From: Thermoanaerobaculia bacterium
GTDB lineage: Bacteria; Acidobacteriota; Thermoanaerobaculia; Multivoradales; Multivoraceae
Direction of reading: 5' to 3'
NCBI GenBank assembly: GCA_028285365.1
Contig: JANQPS010000158.1
Coordinates: forward strand, 1-43,315
Length of the DNA stretch: 43,315 nucleotides
Shown: piece after piece, positions 26,013 to 34,583 of the stretch
Numbering within the stretch: position 1 is the first letter of the stretch
Layout of the letters: each line of letters begins with the position of its first letter
Program-made: the position numbers and the translations under genes
The notes under the pieces: generated by a model
Told to the model about the DNA's origin: nothing
What the model saw: only the letters and a program-made list of their open reading frames with translations
The model's database searches: none

Positions 26013-26428
26013 CCTGCAGCCCCCGCGGCCTCGGCGGTTTTCTTTTTGTTCTCGGCAGCGGTCTTCTCGTGAGAGGTCGGCGACGACGTGGCGGTGAGTG
26101 CATCGACAGCACTGCTGATCTCGCGCCACTCTTCGCGCAAGTCGACGAGGTGCTTTTGGCCACGACGCGACAGACGGTAGTACTGGCGGGGTGGGCCCGA
26201 GACCGACTCCTGCCAATAGGTGGTGAGGTGGCCGAGCCTCTTCAGGCGGCGAAGGAGCGGGTAGACGGTGCCTTCGCTCACCGCGAAGACCGGCTGTCCG
26301 GCGAGCCGCATGACGATCTCGTAGCCGTAGGAGGCTTCCTCTTCGAGGAGTCCCAGGATACAGAGCTCGAGAAGACCTCGGCGCATTTGCGAGCTCCAGC
26401 TGTCTCGGTTGGATCTCTCGGTCGTCAT
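26009..26428 (-). CDS. PadR family transcriptional regulator
   Basis: 'MRRGLLELCILGLLEEEASYGYEIVMRLAGQPVFAVSEGTVYPLLRRLKRLGHLTTYWQESVSGPPRQYYRLSRRGQKHL'. Confidence 0.93.
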   Translation of the reverse strand: MTTERSNRDSWSSQMRRGLLELCILGLLEEEASYGYEIVMRLAGQPVFAVSEGTVYPLLRRLKRLGHLTTYWQESVSGPPRQYYRLSRRGQKHLVDLREEWREISSAVDALTATSSPTSHEKTAAENKKKTAEAAGAAG

Positions 26429-26431
26429 CGC

Positions 26432-26467
26432 TACAGTGTAGTGCAAGGTACCTGGCAGTGGCAAGTA
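26432..26467 (-). promoter_or_regulatory. Putative padR promoter with PadR operator dyads
   Basis: Reverse strand: TTGCCA (26464-26459), 18-nt spacer, TACACT (26440-26435). Imperfect 19-bp palindrome TACYTGSCASTGSCARGTA at 26449-26467 overlaps the -35; a weaker copy at 26432-26450. Confidence 0.5.
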
Positions 26468-26543
26468 CTGTGTCGACGTGAGTAGCGCTGGGGCTAGATC
26501 CTGACCAGACCCTGGCCCACTTAGAAAGGGCAGGCCGCACCGG

Positions 26544-27482
26544 CTACCAGCGCTTGACGAAGACGTAGTAGAGGTGACGCAGTCGACGACGCCAGCGCGC
26601 ATCGCGATCGACGAGCTCGTAGCCGAAGACCTCGAGGGTGCTACCGGCCACGTCCTGGAACACGAGCTGGTCGCCCAGAGACATGGAGCGCTGCCACTCG
26701 AAGACCTTGTCGGCATCGGGTGATCTGACCGAGTTTTGGTGCCACTCCATGCTTCGTTCCGGCATCTCCTCGCGAGCATCCTGGTGATAGTCGAGTAGCG
26801 AGTCGTCGTAGTCCTCGCCGAGAAAGCTGCAGATGTGGCGAAGGCTGGCCTGGGGCTCGAGGACCAGATCCTCGTACCTCACCTCGAGATAGTCTCCTTC
26901 GAGCAGCGCGCCCATCTTGTGCGCCAGAGTCGCCTTCCAGGCCCAGTCTCGTGCGACCCTCGGCAGACATGCGGATCCCCAGCTGACGTTGCGGAGCGAC
27001 AGGGCGACGTCTCTGCCGTCGCGAACGACGTGGATTACCTTGCAGTCAGGGAACAGGTCGCGCAGGACGTCGATCTCGGTGACGTACTGCGGTGTCTTGT
27101 CTCCCCAGCGCGCCTTTCCCGAGCGCGCGACAGCATGCGAGAAGATGGCGTCGACGAGTCCGGCGTAGGAAGGCTCGCTGGCATCGAGGACGGCTTCGTG
27201 ATCCTGGATCAACCCGCCTCGCTCAACGAATCGGTGATTCGAGATGTCGTCGAGCAGTCGCGCGAGATTGTCTCTCGCTCTCAGGTCGCCGTAGCGATCG
27301 ATGAGCCGACTGAACTGGGGAATGAAGTGAGACTCGAAGGGGATGCCCAGCCGAGGATGTGCGTTCAGCATCAGGCGGAGCATCGTCGTGCCCGAGCGCT
27401 GACACCCGACTATGAAAAACGGTGGTTCGTCGCGGCGACCGATGGCCCTGTCGGAGTTGCCGGGCAGACCGTCGCCCCTCAT
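26544..27482 (-). CDS. Sulfotransferase family protein
   Basis: 5'-PSB motif 'PPFFIVGCQRSGTTMLRLMLNAHPRL', 3'-PB region 'KVIHVVRDGRDVALS'. Confidence 0.9.
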   Translation of the reverse strand: MRGDGLPGNSDRAIGRRDEPPFFIVGCQRSGTTMLRLMLNAHPRLGIPFESHFIPQFSRLIDRYGDLRARDNLARLLDDISNHRFVERGGLIQDHEAVLDASEPSYAGLVDAIFSHAVARSGKARWGDKTPQYVTEIDVLRDLFPDCKVIHVVRDGRDVALSLRNVSWGSACLPRVARDWAWKATLAHKMGALLEGDYLEVRYEDLVLEPQASLRHICSFLGEDYDDSLLDYHQDAREEMPERSMEWHQNSVRSPDADKVFEWQRSMSLGDQLVFQDVAGSTLEVFGYELVDRDARWRRRLRHLYYVFVKRW

Positions 27483-28699
27483 GGGGACCGCTCCGAGGAA
27501 TACAGCTGGGCTTCTTCGCCGCGTTCGAGGGTCAAGATCGTGATCTCGGGCGGTGTGCCGAGTCTCAGAGGGACTCCCCAATAGTTGGTACCCGGGTTGA
27601 TGTAGAGCAGGGATTGGCCCCGACGGTGTGAGCCCATCGCGAGTTGCAGGAAAGGCGACGCCAGACACCAGCCGAGCCATGGGATCGCAAACTGACCGTA
27701 GTGCGTGTGTCCGCTCAGGGTGAGGTCGACGTCGAACTGTGTGAGTGCCGGCCAGAGAGCTGGATTGTGCGCTAGAGCGATCACGACGTCAGACGACGAG
27801 ATGCCTTCGACCGTTCGTGCAACGTCAGGGGCACCAGAGCTCTCGCTGGCGAGTGCGCTGCCAGCCGCGGGGTCTCCGGTTCCGGCCAGCCACAGTCGTT
27901 GCCCCTCTCGTTCGAACGCTACGGCGTCGTTCTCGAGTACCGAGATGCCGCCGGATTCCAGTCCTTGACGTACGGCCGACCAGCCAGCATAGACGTCGTG
28001 ATTCCCTGCGATGGCAAACACGCCCAGCGGCGCTTCGAGACCTTTGAGCGCGCTGCAGTAGATCTGGGTGTCGCGAGGAAAGTCGTCCACCTGGTCTCCG
28101 GTCATGACGATCAGGTCCGGATCGCTCTGCATCACGCCGTCGACGACTCGGGCGAGAAACCCACTCGGTGTGTGAGGACCCACGTGGAGATCCGAGATTT
28201 GAGCGATCTTCAGGTGCTCGAACGCTGGTGGAAGGCGCGGCAGGCGAGCCCGGATGTGGCGGACGACCAGCCGTCGGCTTCCGACGTAACCAGCCAGTCC
28301 GAGGATGAGGAAGATCGCTGAGGAGGCGGCGAGCGCAACACGTGCGGCCTGTCCCGGATCACCTAGCGCCAGCCCCGCCACGGCGCCGAGGATCGTCGCG
28401 ATCGCCAGGAGCGGCACAAAGAGCATGGCGTACCAGAACGGCCGAAACAGCCACACTCGGGTATGCCGACCGGGATAGGCGATGCCTCCGAAGCCGCGTG
28501 CCAGGGCCCGGATGGGAAGGACGAAGACCAGCGGCAGGGCGAGCAGTGTCAGCCAGCCGCCAGGAGTGAAGGCGGCTACGGAGGTGGCGACGACCAGCCA
28601 GGAACCGCCGAGCCAGATCGCCACGAAGATCAGAATGGGAGCGAGCGTGGAGCGTCGCTCTCGAGACTCTGGCGAGGGGGTGGTATCGGCTTGGCTCAT
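27479..28699 (-). CDS. Membrane metallophosphoesterase
   Basis: N-terminal TM helices; 'IAQISDLHVG', 'VMTGDQVDD', 'AIAGNHDVYAG', 'LSGHTHYGQFAIP'; ATGA overlap with sulfotransferase. Confidence 0.92.
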   Translation of the reverse strand: MSQADTTPSPESRERRSTLAPILIFVAIWLGGSWLVVATSVAAFTPGGWLTLLALPLVFVLPIRALARGFGGIAYPGRHTRVWLFRPFWYAMLFVPLLAIATILGAVAGLALGDPGQAARVALAASSAIFLILGLAGYVGSRRLVVRHIRARLPRLPPAFEHLKIAQISDLHVGPHTPSGFLARVVDGVMQSDPDLIVMTGDQVDDFPRDTQIYCSALKGLEAPLGVFAIAGNHDVYAGWSAVRQGLESGGISVLENDAVAFEREGQRLWLAGTGDPAAGSALASESSGAPDVARTVEGISSSDVVIALAHNPALWPALTQFDVDLTLSGHTHYGQFAIPWLGWCLASPFLQLAMGSHRRGQSLLYINPGTNYWGVPLRLGTPPEITILTLERGEEAQLYSSERSP

Positions 28700-28807
28700 G
28701 GGGCAGGTCGGTCAGGTGCGTTCGGATCATCCGTGTTCGGGCGGATACCGTACTCCTTGTCGACAGAGTGTCGTGGCTTGGGCTCGGGCGACTTCGTGGA
28801 GACGATC

Positions 28808-29761
28808 ATGGGAAGACTCGTAGATGGACAGTGGACTACCGACGACTTCGTGCCGCGATCTCGGGACGGTCGATTCGTGAGGGCGGAGTCGCGGTTTCGC
28901 AGCTGGATCACACCCGACGGATCTGCCGGGCCGACCGGTGAGAGCGGTTTTGCTGCCGAATCCGGCCGTTACCACCTCTACATCTCTCATGCCTGTCCCT
29001 GGGCTCATCGCACGCACATCTTTCTCAAGCTGAAGGGACTCGAAGAGATGGTGACGCTGTCAGTCGTCCACTGGTTCATGGCCGAGTCCGGTTGGACATT
29101 CGAGCCAGGTGACGGTGTCGTTGCGGACGGAGTGAATCAGGCAGACGCTCTCTATCAGGTCTATCAAGCAGCGGATCCCAACGTCACCGGTCGCGTCACC
29201 GTTCCCGTCCTGTGGGACAAGGCTCGTGGGACGATCGTCAACAACGAGTCGTCAGAGATCATTCGCATGTTCGGCAGCGCCTTCGACGGCATTGGAGCGC
29301 GGCCCGGCGACTTCTACCCGGAGGCCCTGCGTGCAGAGATCGACTCGGTCAATGAAAGGGTCTACGAAACGGTCAACAACGGGGTCTACAAATGCGGGTT
29401 TGCCAGGTCGCAAGATGCCTACGATGACGCCGCGGTTGCTCTGTTCGAAACCCTGGATTGGCTCGAGGCTCGCCTCGACGACGGACCATGGCTCGTCGGC
29501 GACGGTCCCACCGAGGCTGACTGGAGACTGTTCACGACTCTAGTGCGGTTCGACGCCGTCTACCACGGGCACTTCAAATGTAATCGCAGGCGCCTGATCG
29601 ACTACCCGAATCTCTGGGGTCACACCAAGCGGCTCTATGCAGTGCCGGGCGTGAGCGACACGGTGGTCATGGACCACATCACCAAGCACTACTACTCCAG
29701 CCATACGTCGATCAATCCCAGCGGGATCGTGCCGGTAGGCCCGGAGACTCTCTTCGAGTGA
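28808..29761 (+). CDS. Glutathione S-transferase, glutathionyl-hydroquinone reductase-like
   Basis: 'GRYHLYISHACPWAHRTHIFLKLKGLE' (CPWA active site), 'RVTVPVLWDKARGTIVNNESSEIIRMF'. Confidence 0.92.
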   Translation: MGRLVDGQWTTDDFVPRSRDGRFVRAESRFRSWITPDGSAGPTGESGFAAESGRYHLYISHACPWAHRTHIFLKLKGLEEMVTLSVVHWFMAESGWTFEPGDGVVADGVNQADALYQVYQAADPNVTGRVTVPVLWDKARGTIVNNESSEIIRMFGSAFDGIGARPGDFYPEALRAEIDSVNERVYETVNNGVYKCGFARSQDAYDDAAVALFETLDWLEARLDDGPWLVGDGPTEADWRLFTTLVRFDAVYHGHFKCNRRRLIDYPNLWGHTKRLYAVPGVSDTVVMDHITKHYYSSHTSINPSGIVPVGPETLFE

Positions 29762-29953
29762 GTGTTCCGAGACTCTGGCGTTGAAGCCTTGGTCCTTGCG
29801 GTCTGACGTCTCAGTGCAGGGGTTCGGGTCGCGAAGCTCGCCTCGCTGGTGTGCTCATGGGGCAGGACGTAGGCTAGCCCGTGGACTGCCAGAGTGCTGG
29901 AGGTCTCTGCGGCATGCGGGTCCTTTCGCCGGTTCCATCCCAGGGAGATCGTC

Positions 29954-31177
29954 ATGGCCGAATCAGCTCGTCATACTGGAGAGATGAGCGAAGCCCCGAA
30001 GAAACCGCTGGACGGCGTGCGCGTCATCGAGATGGGGCAGCTGCTAGCAGGCCCCTTCTGTGGCACTCTGCTCGCCTACTACGGTGCCGAGGTCATCAAG
30101 ATCGAGCCGCGAGGCGGCGACCCGATTCGCACCTGGCGCGAGACACGAGACGGAGTTTCGTACTGGTGGTACAGCCTTGGTCGCAACAAGAAGAGCGTCA
30201 CTCTCGACTTGAAGAGCGAAAAGGGACGTGAGCTGGCTCGCCGGCTGATTCTCACCGCCGACGTACTCATCGAGAACTTTCGGCCGGGAACCCTCGAGAA
30301 GTGGGGTCTTACCCCAGAGGGTCTGCGCGAGGAGAACCCCGGGCTCGTCGTGTCTCGGATCTCCGGCTACGGCCAGACGGGTCCGCTCGCGTCTCGTCCA
30401 GGATACGCGTCGGTGTGCGAAGGCTTCGCGGGCCTGCGCTACGTCAATGGCTTTCCGGGTGAGAGGCCGGTGCGCCCCAACCTGAGCCTGGGTGATTCTC
30501 TGAGTGGGCTGCACGCGGCATTCGGAATCCTGCTGGCGCTGGTCGAGCGCTCTCAGAGCCGGTCGGGCCAGGACGTCGACGTGGCGATCTTCGAATCGGT
30601 CTACAACATGATGGAAGCAGTTGTGCCCGAGTACGACGGCGCTGGCGTCGTTCGCGAGCCTTCGGGCTCGACGATCACCGGGATCGTGCCGACGAACACG
30701 TACCTGTGCAAGGACGGTAGGTACGTGATCATCGGGGGCAACGGTGAATCGATCTACAAGCGCCTCATGCGAGCAGCGGGGCGGCCGGAAATGGCCGACG
30801 ACCCGAAGTACGCCGGCAACGCGAATCGAGTCGAGCGCGAGGACGAGATCGACGAGGCTCTGACGGAGTGGACCCAGTCGTTGACCCTGGAGGAGGTCCT
30901 CGAGGCCCTGCGCGAGGCTCAGGTGCCTTCAGGTCCCATCTACAGCGTTCGCGAGATGATGGAGGATCCGCAGTACCAGGCGCGCGACCTCTTCGAGACT
31001 GTGCGGGCGGGCGGTCAACCACTCAAGGTGCCGGCAATCGTTCCGAAGCTGAGCCGAACTCCGGGGGCAACCGAGTGGCCCGGTCCTGAGTTGGGGCAAC
31101 ACAACGACGTCGTTCTGGAATCGATCGGCGTGTCCGCACAAGAGCTCGAGCAGTTGCGTCAGGACGAGGTCATCTGA
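29954..31177 (+). CDS. CaiB/BaiF (class III) CoA-transferase
   Basis: 'PLDGVRVIEMGQLLAGPFCGTLLAYYGAEVIKIEPRGGDPIRTWRE', 'DVLIENFRPGTLEKWG', 'RISGYGQTGPLASRPGYASVCEG'. Confidence 0.95.
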   Translation: MAESARHTGEMSEAPKKPLDGVRVIEMGQLLAGPFCGTLLAYYGAEVIKIEPRGGDPIRTWRETRDGVSYWWYSLGRNKKSVTLDLKSEKGRELARRLILTADVLIENFRPGTLEKWGLTPEGLREENPGLVVSRISGYGQTGPLASRPGYASVCEGFAGLRYVNGFPGERPVRPNLSLGDSLSGLHAAFGILLALVERSQSRSGQDVDVAIFESVYNMMEAVVPEYDGAGVVREPSGSTITGIVPTNTYLCKDGRYVIIGGNGESIYKRLMRAAGRPEMADDPKYAGNANRVEREDEIDEALTEWTQSLTLEEVLEALREAQVPSGPIYSVREMMEDPQYQARDLFETVRAGGQPLKVPAIVPKLSRTPGATEWPGPELGQHNDVVLESIGVSAQELEQLRQDEVI

Positions 31178-31179
31178 TC

Positions 31180-32148
31180 TTGAGCGGCGACACCAAGCGG
31201 AGTGCAGCCGACCTCGGGCTGCCTTCGCGGATCCAGCTCATCGAGGTCGGGCCGCGGGACGGCTTCCAGATGGAAGATCGCTTCATTCCGACCGAGCTCA
31301 AGGTCGAAACGATCGAAAGTCTTGCGACCGCGGGCCTGCGTGAGATCGAAGCCGTTTCGTTCGTTCACCCGCGGGTGATCCCACAGATGCGCGACGCTGA
31401 CGACGTCATGGCGAAACTCTCGCGCACGAACGACACCATCTACTGGGCCCTCGTTCCGAACCTGAGAGGAGCCGAGCGAGCTCTCGCGGCGCAAGTCGAT
31501 GGCATCCACCAGGTGATCTGCTGTACCGAGACCTACAACCGGAAGAATGTGGGACTGTCGATCGACGAGTCGCTGGCTCAGCTCGGCGAAGTCGTCGAGC
31601 TGGCTCGCGCCGAAGCCGGGGGTCGCCGAGACGTTGTCACTGCGGTCACCATGGCGGCGACCTTCGGCTGTCCCTTCGAGGGCCAGGTCGATGATGATCG
31701 ACTGGTGGCACTGGCTCTGCGCCTTGCCGACAGCGGCGTCATGCAGCTCGGGCTCGCCGATTCTGCTGGACTCGGACATCCGGAGTTGGTCAGGAGAGTC
31801 ACAGCGAAGATTCGCCACGCTGTGCCGCAGGTGTCCTTGCGGATGCACCTGCATGACACCAGGGGCCTGGGCATCGCCAACGCCATGGCCGCGCTCGGCG
31901 AGGGTGTCACCCGCTTCGATACCTCCCTGGGAGGTCTTGGCGGCTGTCCGATCATGCGAGGAGCCAGCGGCAACATCCCGACTGAAGACTTCAACAACCT
32001 CTGCCTGGAAATGGGGCTCGAGACCGGAGTCTCGACCGAGGGAGTCGTCGCTGCTTCTACCAGGATCCAGTCGTTTCTAGAACGTCCCCTCGAAAGCAAG
32101 ATCCTGCGATCAGGTACCCGCCAGCAGCTGTACGCAGCCAATCGCTGA
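31180..32148 (+). CDS. Hydroxymethylglutaryl-CoA lyase-like (HMGL-like) protein, TTG start
   Basis: 'IQLIEVGPRDGFQMEDRFIPTELKVETIESLATAGLREIEAVSFVHP', 'GGLGGCPIMRGASGNIPTEDF'. Confidence 0.92.
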   Translation: MSGDTKRSAADLGLPSRIQLIEVGPRDGFQMEDRFIPTELKVETIESLATAGLREIEAVSFVHPRVIPQMRDADDVMAKLSRTNDTIYWALVPNLRGAERALAAQVDGIHQVICCTETYNRKNVGLSIDESLAQLGEVVELARAEAGGRRDVVTAVTMAATFGCPFEGQVDDDRLVALALRLADSGVMQLGLADSAGLGHPELVRRVTAKIRHAVPQVSLRMHLHDTRGLGIANAMAALGEGVTRFDTSLGGLGGCPIMRGASGNIPTEDFNNLCLEMGLETGVSTEGVVAASTRIQSFLERPLESKILRSGTRQQLYAANR

Positions 32149-32277
32149 GATAGACCACCACCGCCTCGGACGAAGTGTTCGGCCGACCTCTCATCACTCG
32201 AATTGTCTTGGAATAGGGCTCGACTGTAACAGAACGGGTTTCAAGCCCGGCCCACGGGGTCCAGCATGCGGGCCGAC

Positions 32278-33699
32278 TCAGAGGGTCTCCAAGATGACCG
32301 GCAAGCCTTTCTTGGGATGAGGTATCGGGATGGGTCTCATCACCTCCTGGTGACCAGGAAGCAGGCGCACGCGATAGCGCCTCAAGAACTCCAACAGAAA
32401 GGCCTTGACCTGGAGGATCGCGAAGTGCATGCCGATGCAGGTGTGGGCGCCCCCGCCGAAAGGGAAGTACGCGTGGGTGTGCTGCTTCTCCTCTGCCCGC
32501 TGCGTCGAGAACCGTTCAGGGTCGAATTCTCTGGGTGCGCTCCAGATGTCTTCGCGAAAGTGGGTGATCAGGGACACGACGGAGACGGCGCTGTTTCCCG
32601 GCACCTCCATTCCGGCGATCTCGCAGGGCTCGAGCGCCCTACGACCCATGAAGGGGACCGGCGGATAGAGCCGTAGCGCTTCTTTGAAGGCCAGTTCCAT
32701 CACCTTCAGGCGGTCGCGATCGTCGTATCCCAGAGGGCCCGAAGGAAGGGAACGGGCCTCTTCTCGCAGTTTCTCTTGCCAGTCCTGGTTCTGCGCAAGG
32801 GCCCAGACCAGGCTGGTCGCCGAACTCGTCGTGGTGTCGTGAGCTGCCATGAGGAGGAAGATCATGTGGTCGACGATCTCCCGGTCCGAATAGCGCTCGC
32901 CGTCTTCGGTCGTCGCCTGGCAGAACTGGGTGAACATGTCGGCTCCGTCTCCGGCGCGTCTGGAGTCGATCAAGTCGAAGAAAAACTGTTCGAGAAACCT
33001 ACGGCCCTCCATGCCTCGCCTGTAGGCGAGAAAGGGCACCTCGCGTTTGACCAGCGCAATCGAAGCCGCCACCGAATCAGAGAAGGCCTGGTTGATGCGG
33101 TCGGCCTGTGGGCCCAGCGGGACGCCGAGAAAGACCTCGGCCGCAAGGTCGAGTGTGAGCTTCTTGATCGACAGGTAGAAGCGCAGGGGCTCGCCATTGG
33201 TGGCCGCCGGTCTCCAGCCCTTGACGCCGCTTTCGATGAGCGGGTTCATGAGGTCGAGGTAGCCGCGCATCGCCTCGGCTCGAAATGCGGTTTGCATGAT
33301 GCGTCGGTGGGACCTGTGCTCTTCGAAGTCCCTCAGCATGAGGCCATTGGCGAACAACTCGCCGATCGCATGCTGCCATCCGAGGCGGTTCGAGAAGTTT
33401 CGATCGCGATCCATGAGCACCGTCTTGACGCCGTCCGGATCTCCGACGTGGAGAACCGGATGGCCGAAGACGCGGGCTCTGAACACGGAGCCGTGTCTCG
33501 CCGTCATCTCGCGCACGAAGTCGTGCGTCCTGAGGACAAACTGGAGTGTGTGGCCGACGAGTGGCGGTCCGTTGGTGCCGGGCAGGCTCGAGAGGTCCTG
33601 GCAGGGTGCCGAGCTCAGTGATGCGGCGAGCTCGGCTCGCGATGGCGCGTGTGCGGCGGACTGTGGACCTGACGCTGGATCGTTGGCTGGCAGGTTCAT
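32278..33699 (-). CDS. Cytochrome P450 (canonical)
   Basis: Start MNLPANDP; I-helix 'MAAHDTTTSSA', K-helix 'KEALRLYP', heme loop 'FPFGGGAHTCIGMHFA'. Confidence 0.94.
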   Translation of the reverse strand: MNLPANDPASGPQSAAHAPSRAELAASLSSAPCQDLSSLPGTNGPPLVGHTLQFVLRTHDFVREMTARHGSVFRARVFGHPVLHVGDPDGVKTVLMDRDRNFSNRLGWQHAIGELFANGLMLRDFEEHRSHRRIMQTAFRAEAMRGYLDLMNPLIESGVKGWRPAATNGEPLRFYLSIKKLTLDLAAEVFLGVPLGPQADRINQAFSDSVAASIALVKREVPFLAYRRGMEGRRFLEQFFFDLIDSRRAGDGADMFTQFCQATTEDGERYSDREIVDHMIFLLMAAHDTTTSSATSLVWALAQNQDWQEKLREEARSLPSGPLGYDDRDRLKVMELAFKEALRLYPPVPFMGRRALEPCEIAGMEVPGNSAVSVVSLITHFREDIWSAPREFDPERFSTQRAEEKQHTHAYFPFGGGAHTCIGMHFAILQVKAFLLEFLRRYRVRLLPGHQEVMRPIPIPHPKKGLPVILETL

Positions 33700-33836
33700 G
33701 TCGAAGCTCCTCGGGTGCTCGGCTCGACGCCGATCTGTCTGACGCGAACCTACGAATGCTAACGACAAGTCTGGCGGGCTGATTTCCCGAGCTCGAAGAA
33801 ACCCTGGTGGATCTCGCGAGTCCGGCGCTGGCTCGT

Positions 33837-34574
33837 TCAGCCAGACGACGATCTGCCGTAGACGGAGACGTGAAAGTCGCTGGTCGAGTCGAAGGTTCCG
33901 CGTCGCCAGTTGCCCCAGCGCGCCTCGAGCTCGAGACCCGCCAGCCGAGCCATCAGGTCGAGCTCGCTTGGCCAGGCATAACGCTGGACGACGGGTGTCA
34001 GCTCGACGCCGTGCTGAGAGAGTGCGATGTGAGTCTGGTCGAGGGTCTGTGAGGCGACTTCGTGACGAAGGACCCCGAGCATCACCTCGCTCGTCTCGAT
34101 GGACTCCACTTCGACGCTCTGCGCGTCTCGATAGTGATGGAGAAAAGACGGCACGTAGGCTTCGACGAGGAAGCGGCCTTCAGGCGTGAGGTGATCGGCG
34201 ACGTTCTCGAAGCACCGGATCTGATCGTCCTGGGTCAGCAGGTTGAAGAGCGTGTTCCACGCTACGAAGATCAACCGGTACCGAGCCTTCACTTTCACCT
34301 CGGCGAAGTTGCCTAGGACGCAGCGGATTCGTTCGCCCCCTGGCTTGGATCGGAGGCGCGTGAGCATGGGCAGCGAAAAGTCGATTCCGTCCACGCGGAG
34401 CCCGTGCTCGGCGAGCGGAATGGCAAGCCTCCCGGTTCCGACGCCTAGCTCCAGGACGGGACCACCGTCGGCCAGGTCGACGAGACAGCTGACGGCTTCG
34501 CCCTCGTCGCCTCGATGGTCGTGGCGTTTTGCCGAGGTCGGATCGAAGCTCGATAGCGGATCGTAGTCCTTCAT
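33837..34574 (-). CDS. Class I SAM-dependent methyltransferase
   Basis: 'LADGGPVLELGVGTGRLAIPLAEHGLRVDGIDFSLPMLTRLRSK'. Confidence 0.9.
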   Translation of the reverse strand: MKDYDPLSSFDPTSAKRHDHRGDEGEAVSCLVDLADGGPVLELGVGTGRLAIPLAEHGLRVDGIDFSLPMLTRLRSKPGGERIRCVLGNFAEVKVKARYRLIFVAWNTLFNLLTQDDQIRCFENVADHLTPEGRFLVEAYVPSFLHHYRDAQSVEVESIETSEVMLGVLRHEVASQTLDQTHIALSQHGVELTPVVQRYAWPSELDLMARLAGLELEARWGNWRRGTFDSTSDFHVSVYGRSSSG

Positions 34575-34583
34575 GGGCGGCAG

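Noticed and set aside
32200-32265. tRNA-like segment (cgggtttcaagcccg ... ggggtcca) in the convergent gap after the HMG-CoA lyase gene
   Set aside because: The T-loop register does not fit a 5-bp T-stem, and no complementary acceptor stem, D-arm or anticodon arm could be found upstream; perhaps a weak hairpin only. tRNAscan/Infernal would settle it.
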